Positions 27,557 to 34,908 of a stretch of DNA of 64,000 nt are shown piece after piece (position 1 is the stretch's first letter; every line of letters starts with the position of its first letter). The position numbers were made by a program, and so were the translations under genes. The DNA is from Bacteroidales bacterium Phil6. Its GTDB lineage: Bacteria > Bacteroidota > Bacteroidia > Bacteroidales > F082. Under the pieces are notes generated by a model. The model had not been told where the DNA came from and searched no databases. It saw only the letters and a list, made by a program, of their open reading frames with translations. Where the stretch lies: assembly GCA_002633315.1 (NCBI GenBank), contig NWBN01000007.1, positions 1 through 64,000 of the forward strand. Reading direction: 5' to 3'.

Positions 27557-28249
27557 ATGAGTCCAAAAGACAAGGCGCTATACTGCTTTTTATCGCAATT
27601 TACAACTGAGGAACGAAAAAAACGTTTTGAAGAAGTATTATCATACAGGACACGGCATATCACTATTGTTTTGGAAGATATCTATCAGCCTCACAATGCG
27701 AGTGCCGTCCTCCGAAGTTGTGACCTCACCGGTATTCAGGATATTCATATCATAGAAAACAAGTGGGTATATGACATCAATCCCGACATTGTGGTGGGAA
27801 GCAACAAATGGTTAGACCTGAAAAAATACAATGTCGATGATTTCAACACTCCTGAAGCATTCGAACATCTTCATGAGAGAGGTTATCAGATCGTTGCCAC
27901 ATGTCCACATAGGGACGACTATACTCATGAAACACTGCCTCTTGACAAGCCTGTGGCATTAGTTTTCGGCACCGAGAAAACCGGTCTTACCGACTATGCC
28001 ATAGAACATGCCGACATGTACGTAAGGCTTCCCATGGTAGGTTTTACCGAAAGTTTCAATATCAGTGTCTCAGCAGCACTCCTGATGTTTACTCTGACAC
28101 AACGACTTCATAAAAGCGTTGATGTAGAATGGCATCTCACTGAAGACGAGAAAAACGAATTACGTTTGGACTGGACTCGCAAAACACTCACAAAAACAGG
28201 CATGTATGAACGTAAATTCAAGGAATTATATCCTGAATATTTTGTATGA
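27557..28249 (+). CDS. trmH: SPOUT RNA methyltransferase (TrmH-like)
   Basis: A 230-residue SpoU-class 2'-O-methyltransferase that uses S-adenosylmethionine. The knotted SPOUT core is plain: RTRHITIVLEDIYQPHNASAVLRSCD (motif 1, with the Asn-Ala-Ser-Ala-Val start), LVFGTEKTGLTDYAIEHAD (motif 2) and RLPMVGFTESFNISVSAALLMF (motif 3). The short N-terminal helix and the C-terminal helical tail fit TrmH, which modifies G18 in the tRNA D-loop, but an rRNA target cannot be excluded. A TTG at 27551 is also in frame; the ATG at 27557 is more likely. A long hairpin terminator follows. Confidence 0.88.
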   Translation: MSPKDKALYCFLSQFTTEERKKRFEEVLSYRTRHITIVLEDIYQPHNASAVLRSCDLTGIQDIHIIENKWVYDINPDIVVGSNKWLDLKKYNVDDFNTPEAFEHLHERGYQIVATCPHRDDYTHETLPLDKPVALVFGTEKTGLTDYAIEHADMYVRLPMVGFTESFNISVSAALLMFTLTQRLHKSVDVEWHLTEDEKNELRLDWTRKTLTKTGMYERKFKELYPEYFV

Positions 28250-28250
28250 T

Positions 28251-28299
28251 TATAAAAACTGCACTCCAAAAATTGAAAATAAATCTTTGGAGTGCAGTT
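28251..28299 (-). terminator. Long hairpin between trmH and hutI
   Basis: A 14-bp perfect stem (28257-28270 with 28286-28299, 15-nt loop) is followed on the minus strand by TTTTTATAATC. It suits the leftward hutI gene and can also end trmH. Confidence 0.8.
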
Positions 28300-28355
28300 A
28301 AAGCAACATCTGGTATTTTTTTCCAATACCAAACTTAAAATTATTCTAAAGGCAA

Positions 28356-29597
28356 TTATCTTATCTTGCCTTTAACAATCACCTTACTCACCTTATTGGC
28401 TCCGAAATAATACGGCATAAACTCCAACCCATTCATCGGCATGGTAATTATAACGTTGGCAAGTTTGCCTTTCGTTATGCTGCCGAGTTCACGATTAACA
28501 TCCATGGCAGCAGCAGTATTTATCGTCGTTGCATTAAATGCCTCTTCCGGTGTCATTTTATATCTGATACAAGCCAAAGACATAACAAGTTGCATATTGC
28601 CCGATGGAGCTGTACCAGGGTTAAAGTCAGAAGCCATGGCTACAGGCAGTCCTGCATTTATCATGTCGCGTACCGGAGAAAGCGGAAGATTCAGGAACAA
28701 AGCACAACCCGGCAACACCGTAGGCATGGTATCTTTGCCTTTGAGAGCTTCAATCTCTTCTTTACCAATTTGTTCAAGATGGTCAACAGAAATAGCGGCA
28801 TATTTCACCCCTACCTGCACACCGCCAGACACAGCCATCTCGTTGGCATGAATCTTGGGACGCATTCCATATTTAATGCCTGCCATCAGAATACGTTCGG
28901 TATCTTCACATGTAAAGAATCCTTTATCACAAAACACATCAATAAAGTCAGCGAGTTCCTCTGTTGCAACGAGAGGTATCATCTCATTTATAATTAAATC
29001 GACATAATCCTCCTGATGCCCTCTGTATTCAAGAGGAATGCCGTGAGCACCGAGGAAATTCGATTTTATCGTCAAAGGAGAATTTTCCTTCAATCTTTTA
29101 ATGACGCGCAACAATTTCAATTCACTTTCTGTAGTAAGTCCATAGCCGCTTTTTATCTCGACAGCACCGGTACCCATATACATTATCTCTTCAAGACGTT
29201 GCATGGCAGACTCGAACAATTCATCTTCAGATGCTGCGGCAGTAGCCTTGGCAGAATTGAGGATACCCCCACCTCTTTTGGCTATCTCCTCATAACTCAA
29301 CCCCTTTATCTTGTCAACGAACTCCATTTCACGTGAAGCAGCATAAACAAGATGAGTATGCGAGTCACAGAAACAGGGCATCACGATACCATTTTCGGCA
29401 TCAACGACTTTACGCTCAATAGCAAGGTATTGTTCATATTCAGGAGTATTCATCTCTCCGTAGTCTGCTATTTTAGTACCTCTTATCAACAAAAAGGCAT
29501 TCTTGATACGTTTCACTTTGGACATCTCAGTTCCTGCCTTTATCAAAGAATCGTCATCTATAATACCGCAAAGTTCTCTAATATTATTTATAAGCAT
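28356..29597 (-). CDS. hutI: Imidazolonepropionase
   Basis: A 413-residue metal-dependent amidohydrolase that opens imidazolone-5-propionate to N-formiminoglutamate in histidine breakdown. It has the metal motif CFCDSHTHLVYAASRE, the HutI-specific GGGILNSAKATAAAS, EIKSGYGL, HANEMAVSGGVQVGV and DHLEQIG, and the late metal-site Asp in ASDFNPGTAPSGNM. The length matches the family. Other hut genes (hutH, hutU, ftcD) are not in this window. The upstream neighbour on the same strand, a deoxyhypusine-synthase-like gene, is separated by a hairpin, so the two are probably separate transcripts. Confidence 0.95.
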   Translation of the reverse strand: MLINNIRELCGIIDDDSLIKAGTEMSKVKRIKNAFLLIRGTKIADYGEMNTPEYEQYLAIERKVVDAENGIVMPCFCDSHTHLVYAASREMEFVDKIKGLSYEEIAKRGGGILNSAKATAAASEDELFESAMQRLEEIMYMGTGAVEIKSGYGLTTESELKLLRVIKRLKENSPLTIKSNFLGAHGIPLEYRGHQEDYVDLIINEMIPLVATEELADFIDVFCDKGFFTCEDTERILMAGIKYGMRPKIHANEMAVSGGVQVGVKYAAISVDHLEQIGKEEIEALKGKDTMPTVLPGCALFLNLPLSPVRDMINAGLPVAMASDFNPGTAPSGNMQLVMSLACIRYKMTPEEAFNATTINTAAAMDVNRELGSITKGKLANVIITMPMNGLEFMPYYFGANKVSKVIVKGKIR

Positions 29598-29650
29598 ACA
29601 GGTAATTTTTAATTTTACAGTGCAATAAAAAACTAAACTTCATTATATCA

Positions 29651-29692
29651 AATCATCACAGCACCATAGAATTAAAATGTGCTGTGATGATT
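29651..29692 (-). terminator. Hairpin after the deoxyhypusine-synthase-like gene
   Basis: A 14-bp perfect stem (29651-29664 with 29679-29692, 14-nt loop). The T-run on the minus side is poor (TTTGATATAATG), but the stem is strong and sits 48 nt after the gene. Confidence 0.65.
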
Positions 29693-29739
29693 TAAAATAT
29701 CGTTTTGCATCAAAAGCAAAGTTATGACAACAAATTTTA

Positions 29740-30777
29740 TTATTTACGGAATATCTCCGTCCATCTCTTATACTCACGTTCTCTCCATGGACCGTTATGA
29801 TACACATAAGATGCTATCAAAGGTATCACTGTAGTACCTTCGGCATAGACCATCTGTTGCAGTTTTTCGCTGACCTTGCCCCATGAGCCGGCTTCCAACA
29901 AAGTAGAAGAAGAGCAAGCACCGTCGCGTACGTCGGCAACAGTAATCTGAATGGCATATTTATGCATAGGTACTTCTTTGCCAAGAATCTCGGCACATAC
30001 CACAGTATCCTGAGCAAAATTCTTGGGAGTACCTCCACCTATCATGAAAAGACCTGTTTCAGGAGCTGCCATCTTTATCTGGGTAAGTTCTATAAAGTCT
30101 TTCACAGAGTCGATAGAAAGATATTTTTCATTCTTGTTCATACGCTCCCATTGATGTTTGCCAATGCCAAAACCTGCCGATGAATCGCTGAAAGCAGGAC
30201 AGAATATAGGCACTCCGCATTCATAACACGTCTGGATAAGACTATCTTTTTTCACGGCACGACCTTCATGCAGCCATTTGCCGAGTTCCCATATAAACTC
30301 ACGTGAGGAATATGGACGAGCCTCCAGCATGTTGGCAAGTTCGTATGTAGCATGGTCACAAATCTGCAACTCCTCCTCATCTATATAAGTATCATAAATA
30401 CGGTCAATATAAAGTTCGCGCAAAGTGGTATCCGGAACAACATTTTCCTTCTCCCCTATATAATGTTTGAAGCCAAGAGCCTCGAACAAATCCATATCGA
30501 TTATTGATGCACCTGTCGATACGACTACATCAATCATCTTGTTACGTACCATATCGACATAAACCTGCATACAGCCGGCTGCCGAAGTGGAACCTGCTAT
30601 CGTCAATATATTGGTACAATCTTTCTCGCCACACATCATCATTAAAATATCTGCCGCACGTGCTGTGTCACGTGAGGTAAACGACATACTGCGCATTGCA
30701 TCAACAAGTTGTGTCGAATCGTAACTTTTGATATCGATATGCTTAACGACATCCTTCAATAAATCTTTCTTTTGCAT
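29740..30777 (-). CDS. Deoxyhypusine synthase-like enzyme
   Basis: A 345-residue NAD-dependent enzyme of the deoxyhypusine/homospermidine synthase superfamily. Core motifs are visible: ILTIAGSTSAAGCMQV, DVVVSTGASIIDMDLFEALG, PIFCPAFSDSSAGFGIG, and MIGGGTPKNF, where K252 fits the lysine that carries the butylimine intermediate in the eukaryotic enzyme (GGGxxKH there, GGGTPKN here). Bacteria lack eIF5A, so the butylamine from spermidine must go elsewhere, for example to a polyamine such as putrescine. The actual product in Bacteroidales is not settled as far as I know. It is monocistronic with its own promoter element and hairpin. Confidence 0.82.
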   Translation of the reverse strand: MQKKDLLKDVVKHIDIKSYDSTQLVDAMRSMSFTSRDTARAADILMMMCGEKDCTNILTIAGSTSAAGCMQVYVDMVRNKMIDVVVSTGASIIDMDLFEALGFKHYIGEKENVVPDTTLRELYIDRIYDTYIDEEELQICDHATYELANMLEARPYSSREFIWELGKWLHEGRAVKKDSLIQTCYECGVPIFCPAFSDSSAGFGIGKHQWERMNKNEKYLSIDSVKDFIELTQIKMAAPETGLFMIGGGTPKNFAQDTVVCAEILGKEVPMHKYAIQITVADVRDGACSSSTLLEAGSWGKVSEKLQQMVYAEGTTVIPLIASYVYHNGPWREREYKRWTEIFRK

Positions 30778-30802
30778 TTTTTATTTTCTGTTAAATTATT
30801 GG

Positions 30803-30810
30803 CAAAGATA
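30803..30810 (-). promoter_or_regulatory. TAnnTTTG promoter element for the deoxyhypusine-synthase-like gene
   Basis: TATCTTTG on the minus strand, 25 nt before the ATG at 30777. Confidence 0.6.
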
Positions 30811-30862
30811 CGATTTTATTTGTTATGACAACAAAAAATATGTCCTCGAATTACATTTTTTA

Positions 30863-30870
30863 TAATTTTG
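30863..30870 (+). promoter_or_regulatory. TAnnTTTG promoter element for the thioredoxin-fold lipoprotein gene
   Basis: TAATTTTG lies 17 nt before the ATG at 30888. It excludes the upstream in-frame ATG near 30825 as the start. Confidence 0.6.
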
Positions 30871-30887
30871 CAAAAAAATCAATCATC

Positions 30888-31364
30888 ATGAAAAAAACGA
30901 CATTATTACTACTTGCGGCATTATCATTATGTATGATTAACTGTTCTTCTGACAAAAAAGGACAAAACAATACAAATACTGAGCAGTCAACTCAAGAGAA
31001 GTCGGTGATAAAGTCATTGACTTATAATGATTTCATCAAGAATGTCTGGGATATAAACACCTATCCGAATGAATATGTTCCTCAAAACGGGAAACCTTGC
31101 ATTGTGGATTTTTATGCCGACTGGTGTCCTCCTTGTAAACAATTATCTCCCGTATTGGAGAAAATAGCCAAAGACTACGAAGGAAAAATTGCAGTTTACA
31201 AAGTAAATACAGACAAAGAAAAGAAACTGTCAATGGCAATGAAAATAAGGAATATACCTGCAGTATTTTTCTTCCCTCAAGAAGGCGAACCTTATATTTC
31301 AATTGGTTATAAAAACGAGAACGAAATTGTTTCATACATTAATAAATATCTGTTATTTCAATAA
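30888..31364 (+). CDS. Thioredoxin-fold lipoprotein
   Basis: A 158-residue exported thioredoxin-like protein that would reduce or exchange disulfides outside the cytoplasm. It starts MKKTTLLLLAALSLCMINCSSDKKG, with a lipobox-like MINC and a Ser/Asp-rich linker, so it is likely a lipoprotein. The thioredoxin domain carries the active site FYADWCPPCKQLSPVLEKI, whose CPPC pair is typical of TlpA/ResA-type reductases, and the cis-proline segment RNIPAVFFF. The start was chosen from the promoter position and the signal peptide. It lies 18 nt upstream of the WbqC gene and may share a transcript with it. Confidence 0.88.
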   Translation: MKKTTLLLLAALSLCMINCSSDKKGQNNTNTEQSTQEKSVIKSLTYNDFIKNVWDINTYPNEYVPQNGKPCIVDFYADWCPPCKQLSPVLEKIAKDYEGKIAVYKVNTDKEKKLSMAMKIRNIPAVFFFPQEGEPYISIGYKNENEIVSYINKYLLFQ

Positions 31365-31382
31365 GTATTTTATTGTTTATCA

Positions 31383-31991
31383 ATGAATAACATTTTTCCC
31401 TTATCTTATTTTCCATCAATTCTATATATGGCTCTTTTGCTCCGAACAAAAGAGCCATATATAGAAATATACGACACTTATAAAAAACAAACATGCCGTA
31501 CCAGATGTAATGTTCTAACTGCCAATGGAATACAGACACTCACAGTACCTGTGGTCAAAGTCAATGGCAATCATACCATGACCAAAGACATAAAAATAAG
31601 TTATAAAGAACCTTGGCAGCATATACATAAAAGATGTCTGGAATCAGCTTATATGAAATCGCCCTATTTTGAGCATTATTATCATTTCATTTCAATCATA
31701 TTTGACAATCAATATGATACATTACACCAACTTAATGAAAACGTTTTAAAAGCGATATTGAAAATATTAAAAATCGACAAAACAATAAGATACACTTCAG
31801 ATTTTGAACCTATAACATCAAAAGACGACTTGCGCAACTTATTAGCCAAATGCGACAAGGAATACAACCATCCCTCTTATTATCAAGTTTTCAGCGACAG
31901 ATTTCATTTTGTCTCAAATCTAAGTATTCTTGACTTGGTTTTCAACGAAGGACCGGAAAGTATGGAATATCTTGACAAAATACAGAAATAA
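31383..31991 (+). CDS. WbqC family protein
   Basis: A 202-residue WbqC-like protein, a family often found near surface polysaccharide genes and in Bacteroidetes near lepB, whose reaction is not known. The family pattern is visible: LSYFPSI near the N-terminus, EPYIEIYDTYKKQTCRTRCNVLTANG (commonly YxKQTYRNRC in relatives), then TVPV and the helix PWQHIHKRCLESAYMKSPYFEHYY. The 5' part of the coding sequence contains a perfect 20-bp inverted repeat (31420-31439 with 31447-31466). The reading frame is intact through it. The stop codon abuts the stop of the convergent HD-phosphodiesterase gene with no gap. Confidence 0.85.
   Translation: MNNIFPLSYFPSILYMALLLRTKEPYIEIYDTYKKQTCRTRCNVLTANGIQTLTVPVVKVNGNHTMTKDIKISYKEPWQHIHKRCLESAYMKSPYFEHYYHFISIIFDNQYDTLHQLNENVLKAILKILKIDKTIRYTSDFEPITSKDDLRNLLAKCDKEYNHPSYYQVFSDRFHFVSNLSILDLVFNEGPESMEYLDKIQK
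31420..31466. repeat. Perfect 20-bp inverted repeat inside the WbqC coding sequence
   Basis: Arms 31420-31439 and 31447-31466 are exact reverse complements, with a 7-nt spacer (ctccgaa). They start 37 nt after the ATG. In mRNA this would form a very stable hairpin in the early coding region. The region encodes the family-conserved segment ILYMALLLRTKEPYIE, so it is part of the protein. Confidence 0.95.
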
Positions 31992-34061
31992 TCAATCGGG
32001 ATATGCTATTCTGATATGATAAATACTTTTGAGTTTTTTCTTCAACACATTCTTGACAATAGTAATGTCTTTAAAAGTAATATTAGAATTAGCAAATTGA
32101 TTATCAGCAATCTGAGCATTTATAATATTATCCACGAGGTCACTGATTGACTGTTCATTTTTATCTTCGAGACTACGAGAAGCTGCCTCTACTGAATCCA
32201 CCATCATGAGCACCGCCGTTTCTTTTGAGAACGGCACAGGACCATGATATCTGAACGAACTGTCATCCTCTAAATTTGGATTGTTAAGTTTTTCCTTTCT
32301 ATAAAAATATTCAGTACGACGTGTTCCGTGATGAGTTCTTACAAAGTCTATAACCTGCTCAGGAATATGGAATTTTCTACACAACTCTATTCCGTCGATG
32401 ACGTGATTTATTATCATTCTGGCACTCTCAATATTAGTAAGATCCTCATGAGGATTATAACTGCCATTTTGGTTCTCAACAAAATAATAAGGATATCTTA
32501 TCTTACCAATATCATGATACATGGCTCCTGTACGAACAAGCAACATATTACCACCTATCATATAAATGACTTCTTCACAAAGATTTGCCACCTGCAATAC
32601 ATGTTGAAAAGTTCCCGGAGCTTCAGATGACAATTTTCTCAATAAAGGACTATTAGTATTACTCAATTCAAGAAGTGACAAATCAGTAACGAATCCAAAC
32701 ATACGCTCAAATAAAAATGCCAAAGGAAGGGCTAACATAGTTAAAACTGCATTAAGAAGAAAAACAGCCATATCAGAAACAAAATAACTGCCCACGCCTC
32801 CTTCATACAACAGCTTCACCCCTATATCAATCAACACATACATGACAAATACAAGTATCGAAGTCAAAAAATAGCTTGACCTTGTATTTCTTCTAAGCAA
32901 CAGAAAAATCGATGCAATACTTACAAAAAGTTGAATAATGTAATATTGGAAAGAATTCGGAACTACCAAAGATATTATTGTCAATGTCAATACCTGAACA
33001 ATAATAACAACTTTAGCATTAAAAAATGTTATCAGCAAAATGCTCAACAAGGCAACCGGCACCACATATATCAAATTCGGAAGATATTTTATCACCAAAA
33101 ACGATGACAGAATGCCGAGCATCATCAATACTAAAATAAGATTGATATTACGCAATTCTTCAAAAACATCAGGACACAAATACTTCAGCATAAGAAAGAG
33201 AAGTATAAAAATAAATGCCACAATGATAATCTGCCCATATAATAGAAAATTATTATGGACATACTCATTGTCTGTAATACTGTCGTATTTCTTTTCCAAA
33301 GAAGTAAGAATCATATATTTATCTTCTGTAACTATCTCACCCTCAGAAATAATAAGTTCATCTTTCACTACCATACCGAAAGTCTCGGACAATGAAGCAA
33401 GAGCCTGTTCTTTGGCTTTGTTTGACAAATCTTCAGAATATTCGACATTAGGATGCAAAGAATTTATCAACAGTTTGTTAAGCAATGGGATATACCTGTT
33501 ATCTTTAATATCGGACAAATACAATGACAATGTGTCATGCATGGTTTTTATAGAATAGAACTCCCCTGTTTTTCTTTTCTTCATCACCCTGTCCTTCACC
33601 ACATCTATTGTTTCATTTCTACCAATATTATCTATAAAATCGACATGTGCAATGACGCCTTTATTCTCAATGGTATCATATAATTTCATCAATACATCGC
33701 GATAATACGGCATATCTTCTTCCGGACCTGTCCATTGTTGTTCAAAATCCTTCAACAACCCATTTCTAATCTCTGAAGTCTTTTTCGTATTGAAAACAAA
33801 AATAGGGTCGATGCCTGACAAGGCGGCATTTCTTTCTTCTGCAAGTTGTTCATCCGACTTATACAATGGAAAATCGAAAGGAGCATAAAGAGTCTCATGC
33901 TGCCATGGTCTAAGTTTTTGATATTCATATTTAAACTTTGCCATACGTGGCATAAACCAAATAACTAAGAACATAGCCACGACAAAAGCCAATACCTTGA
34001 AAATATCGTAATACGAATGGCGGATTCTTTCTATAATTTTTTTGAATTTATTCATAATCAA
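31992..34061 (-). CDS. Membrane HD-domain phosphodiesterase, 7TM receptor type (PgpH-like)
   Basis: A 689-residue protein with the 7TMR-HDED layout: a short cytoplasmic N-terminus, one membrane helix (VLAFVVAMFLVIWFMP), an extracytoplasmic domain (about 50-265), seven membrane helices (about 275-450) and a C-terminal HD domain. The HD motifs are TFQHVLQVANLCEE, GAMYHDIGKIRYP (HD pair) and INHVIDGI...FVRTHHGT. The PgpH branch of this family hydrolyses cyclic di-AMP in Gram-positive bacteria, and the same activity in Bacteroidales is inferred from family membership. The first residues (MIMNKFKK) leave two possible starts six nt apart. No promoter motif is obvious upstream. Confidence 0.88.
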   Translation of the reverse strand: MIMNKFKKIIERIRHSYYDIFKVLAFVVAMFLVIWFMPRMAKFKYEYQKLRPWQHETLYAPFDFPLYKSDEQLAEERNAALSGIDPIFVFNTKKTSEIRNGLLKDFEQQWTGPEEDMPYYRDVLMKLYDTIENKGVIAHVDFIDNIGRNETIDVVKDRVMKKRKTGEFYSIKTMHDTLSLYLSDIKDNRYIPLLNKLLINSLHPNVEYSEDLSNKAKEQALASLSETFGMVVKDELIISEGEIVTEDKYMILTSLEKKYDSITDNEYVHNNFLLYGQIIIVAFIFILLFLMLKYLCPDVFEELRNINLILVLMMLGILSSFLVIKYLPNLIYVVPVALLSILLITFFNAKVVIIVQVLTLTIISLVVPNSFQYYIIQLFVSIASIFLLLRRNTRSSYFLTSILVFVMYVLIDIGVKLLYEGGVGSYFVSDMAVFLLNAVLTMLALPLAFLFERMFGFVTDLSLLELSNTNSPLLRKLSSEAPGTFQHVLQVANLCEEVIYMIGGNMLLVRTGAMYHDIGKIRYPYYFVENQNGSYNPHEDLTNIESARMIINHVIDGIELCRKFHIPEQVIDFVRTHHGTRRTEYFYRKEKLNNPNLEDDSSFRYHGPVPFSKETAVLMMVDSVEAASRSLEDKNEQSISDLVDNIINAQIADNQFANSNITFKDITIVKNVLKKKLKSIYHIRIAYPD

Positions 34062-34134
34062 TAGATTTATAATCCAACAACGTCAATTATAAAAAATTAC
34101 GTCAAACAGTTTGCTAAAATAAGTATTTTTTTTG

Positions 34135-34142
34135 TATCTTCG
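34135..34142 (+). promoter_or_regulatory. Near-consensus -7 element for the NlpC/P60 gene
   Basis: TATCTTCG differs from TAnnTTTG at one position. It lies 34 nt before the ATG at 34177. Confidence 0.4.
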
Positions 34143-34176
34143 CTAATAAATCCAATTATAGACAAAAAAAGATATC

Positions 34177-34905
34177 ATGAGTGAGACAATTCATGGAATA
34201 TGTTCATTATCAGCCATTCCGGTAAGAAAAGACAAATCACATGAAAGTGAACTTGTTACAGAACTTCTATTCAATGAGATATATGAAATCGTTGACATAA
34301 CAAAAGAATGGTTGAAAATCAGGATTAATGATGACGGATATGAAGGATGGATCAGAAGACTGCAGCACAAAAGTATCACCGATGAAGAATATAATGTACT
34401 CAGATCTTCAGCAATCCACATAATAAAAGAGCCAATATCCAAATATAAAGGATTGACATTGAGTTTCGGCACTGTGATCAACGAAGAAACAGAAGATACC
34501 GTGACTATTCCTGATGTGTTTAGTCCTGATATATTGATAATCAATGCAAGAAAATTATTAAACACTCCCTATCGTTGGGGAGGAAAAACCGTTTTCGGAA
34601 TGGATTGTTCCGGATTCACGCAATTATGTGCCAAAACGGCGGGTTATATGCTGCCACGCGATGCTTCCCAACAGATCAAACATGGCAATTTAATTTATTT
34701 TGCTCAAGAATCTCAGCCCGGCGACCTTGCCTTCTTCGAAAATGAAGAACACAACATAGTTCACACCGGCATATTGCTTTCCAATAATGAGATAATACAT
34801 TCTTCCGGAAAAATACGCATAGATTCTTTCGACCAAACGGGTATCTTCAACAAAGAATCCGGACAATATTCTCATTTCCTGACCGCCATAAAACGACTGC
34901 ATTAG
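34177..34905 (+). CDS. NlpC/P60 (C40) peptidase, cytoplasmic YkfC-like
   Basis: A 242-residue cysteine peptidase likely to cut the gamma-D-Glu to diamino acid bond of murein peptides. The C-terminal NlpC/P60 domain has the catalytic Cys144 in GMDCSGFTQL, His196 in NIVHTGIL and a second polar site at His208 (EIIHSSG). The N-terminal half (about 10-110) looks like SH3b domains (LFNEIYEIVDITKEWLKIRINDDGYEGWI), as in YkfC-type dipeptidases that recycle L-Ala-gamma-D-Glu peptides. No signal peptide is visible, so a cytoplasmic recycling role is favoured over outside wall lysis. It ends 3 nt from the convergent methylase gene. Confidence 0.85.
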   Translation: MSETIHGICSLSAIPVRKDKSHESELVTELLFNEIYEIVDITKEWLKIRINDDGYEGWIRRLQHKSITDEEYNVLRSSAIHIIKEPISKYKGLTLSFGTVINEETEDTVTIPDVFSPDILIINARKLLNTPYRWGGKTVFGMDCSGFTQLCAKTAGYMLPRDASQQIKHGNLIYFAQESQPGDLAFFENEEHNIVHTGILLSNNEIIHSSGKIRIDSFDQTGIFNKESGQYSHFLTAIKRLH

Positions 34906-34908
34906 TCA

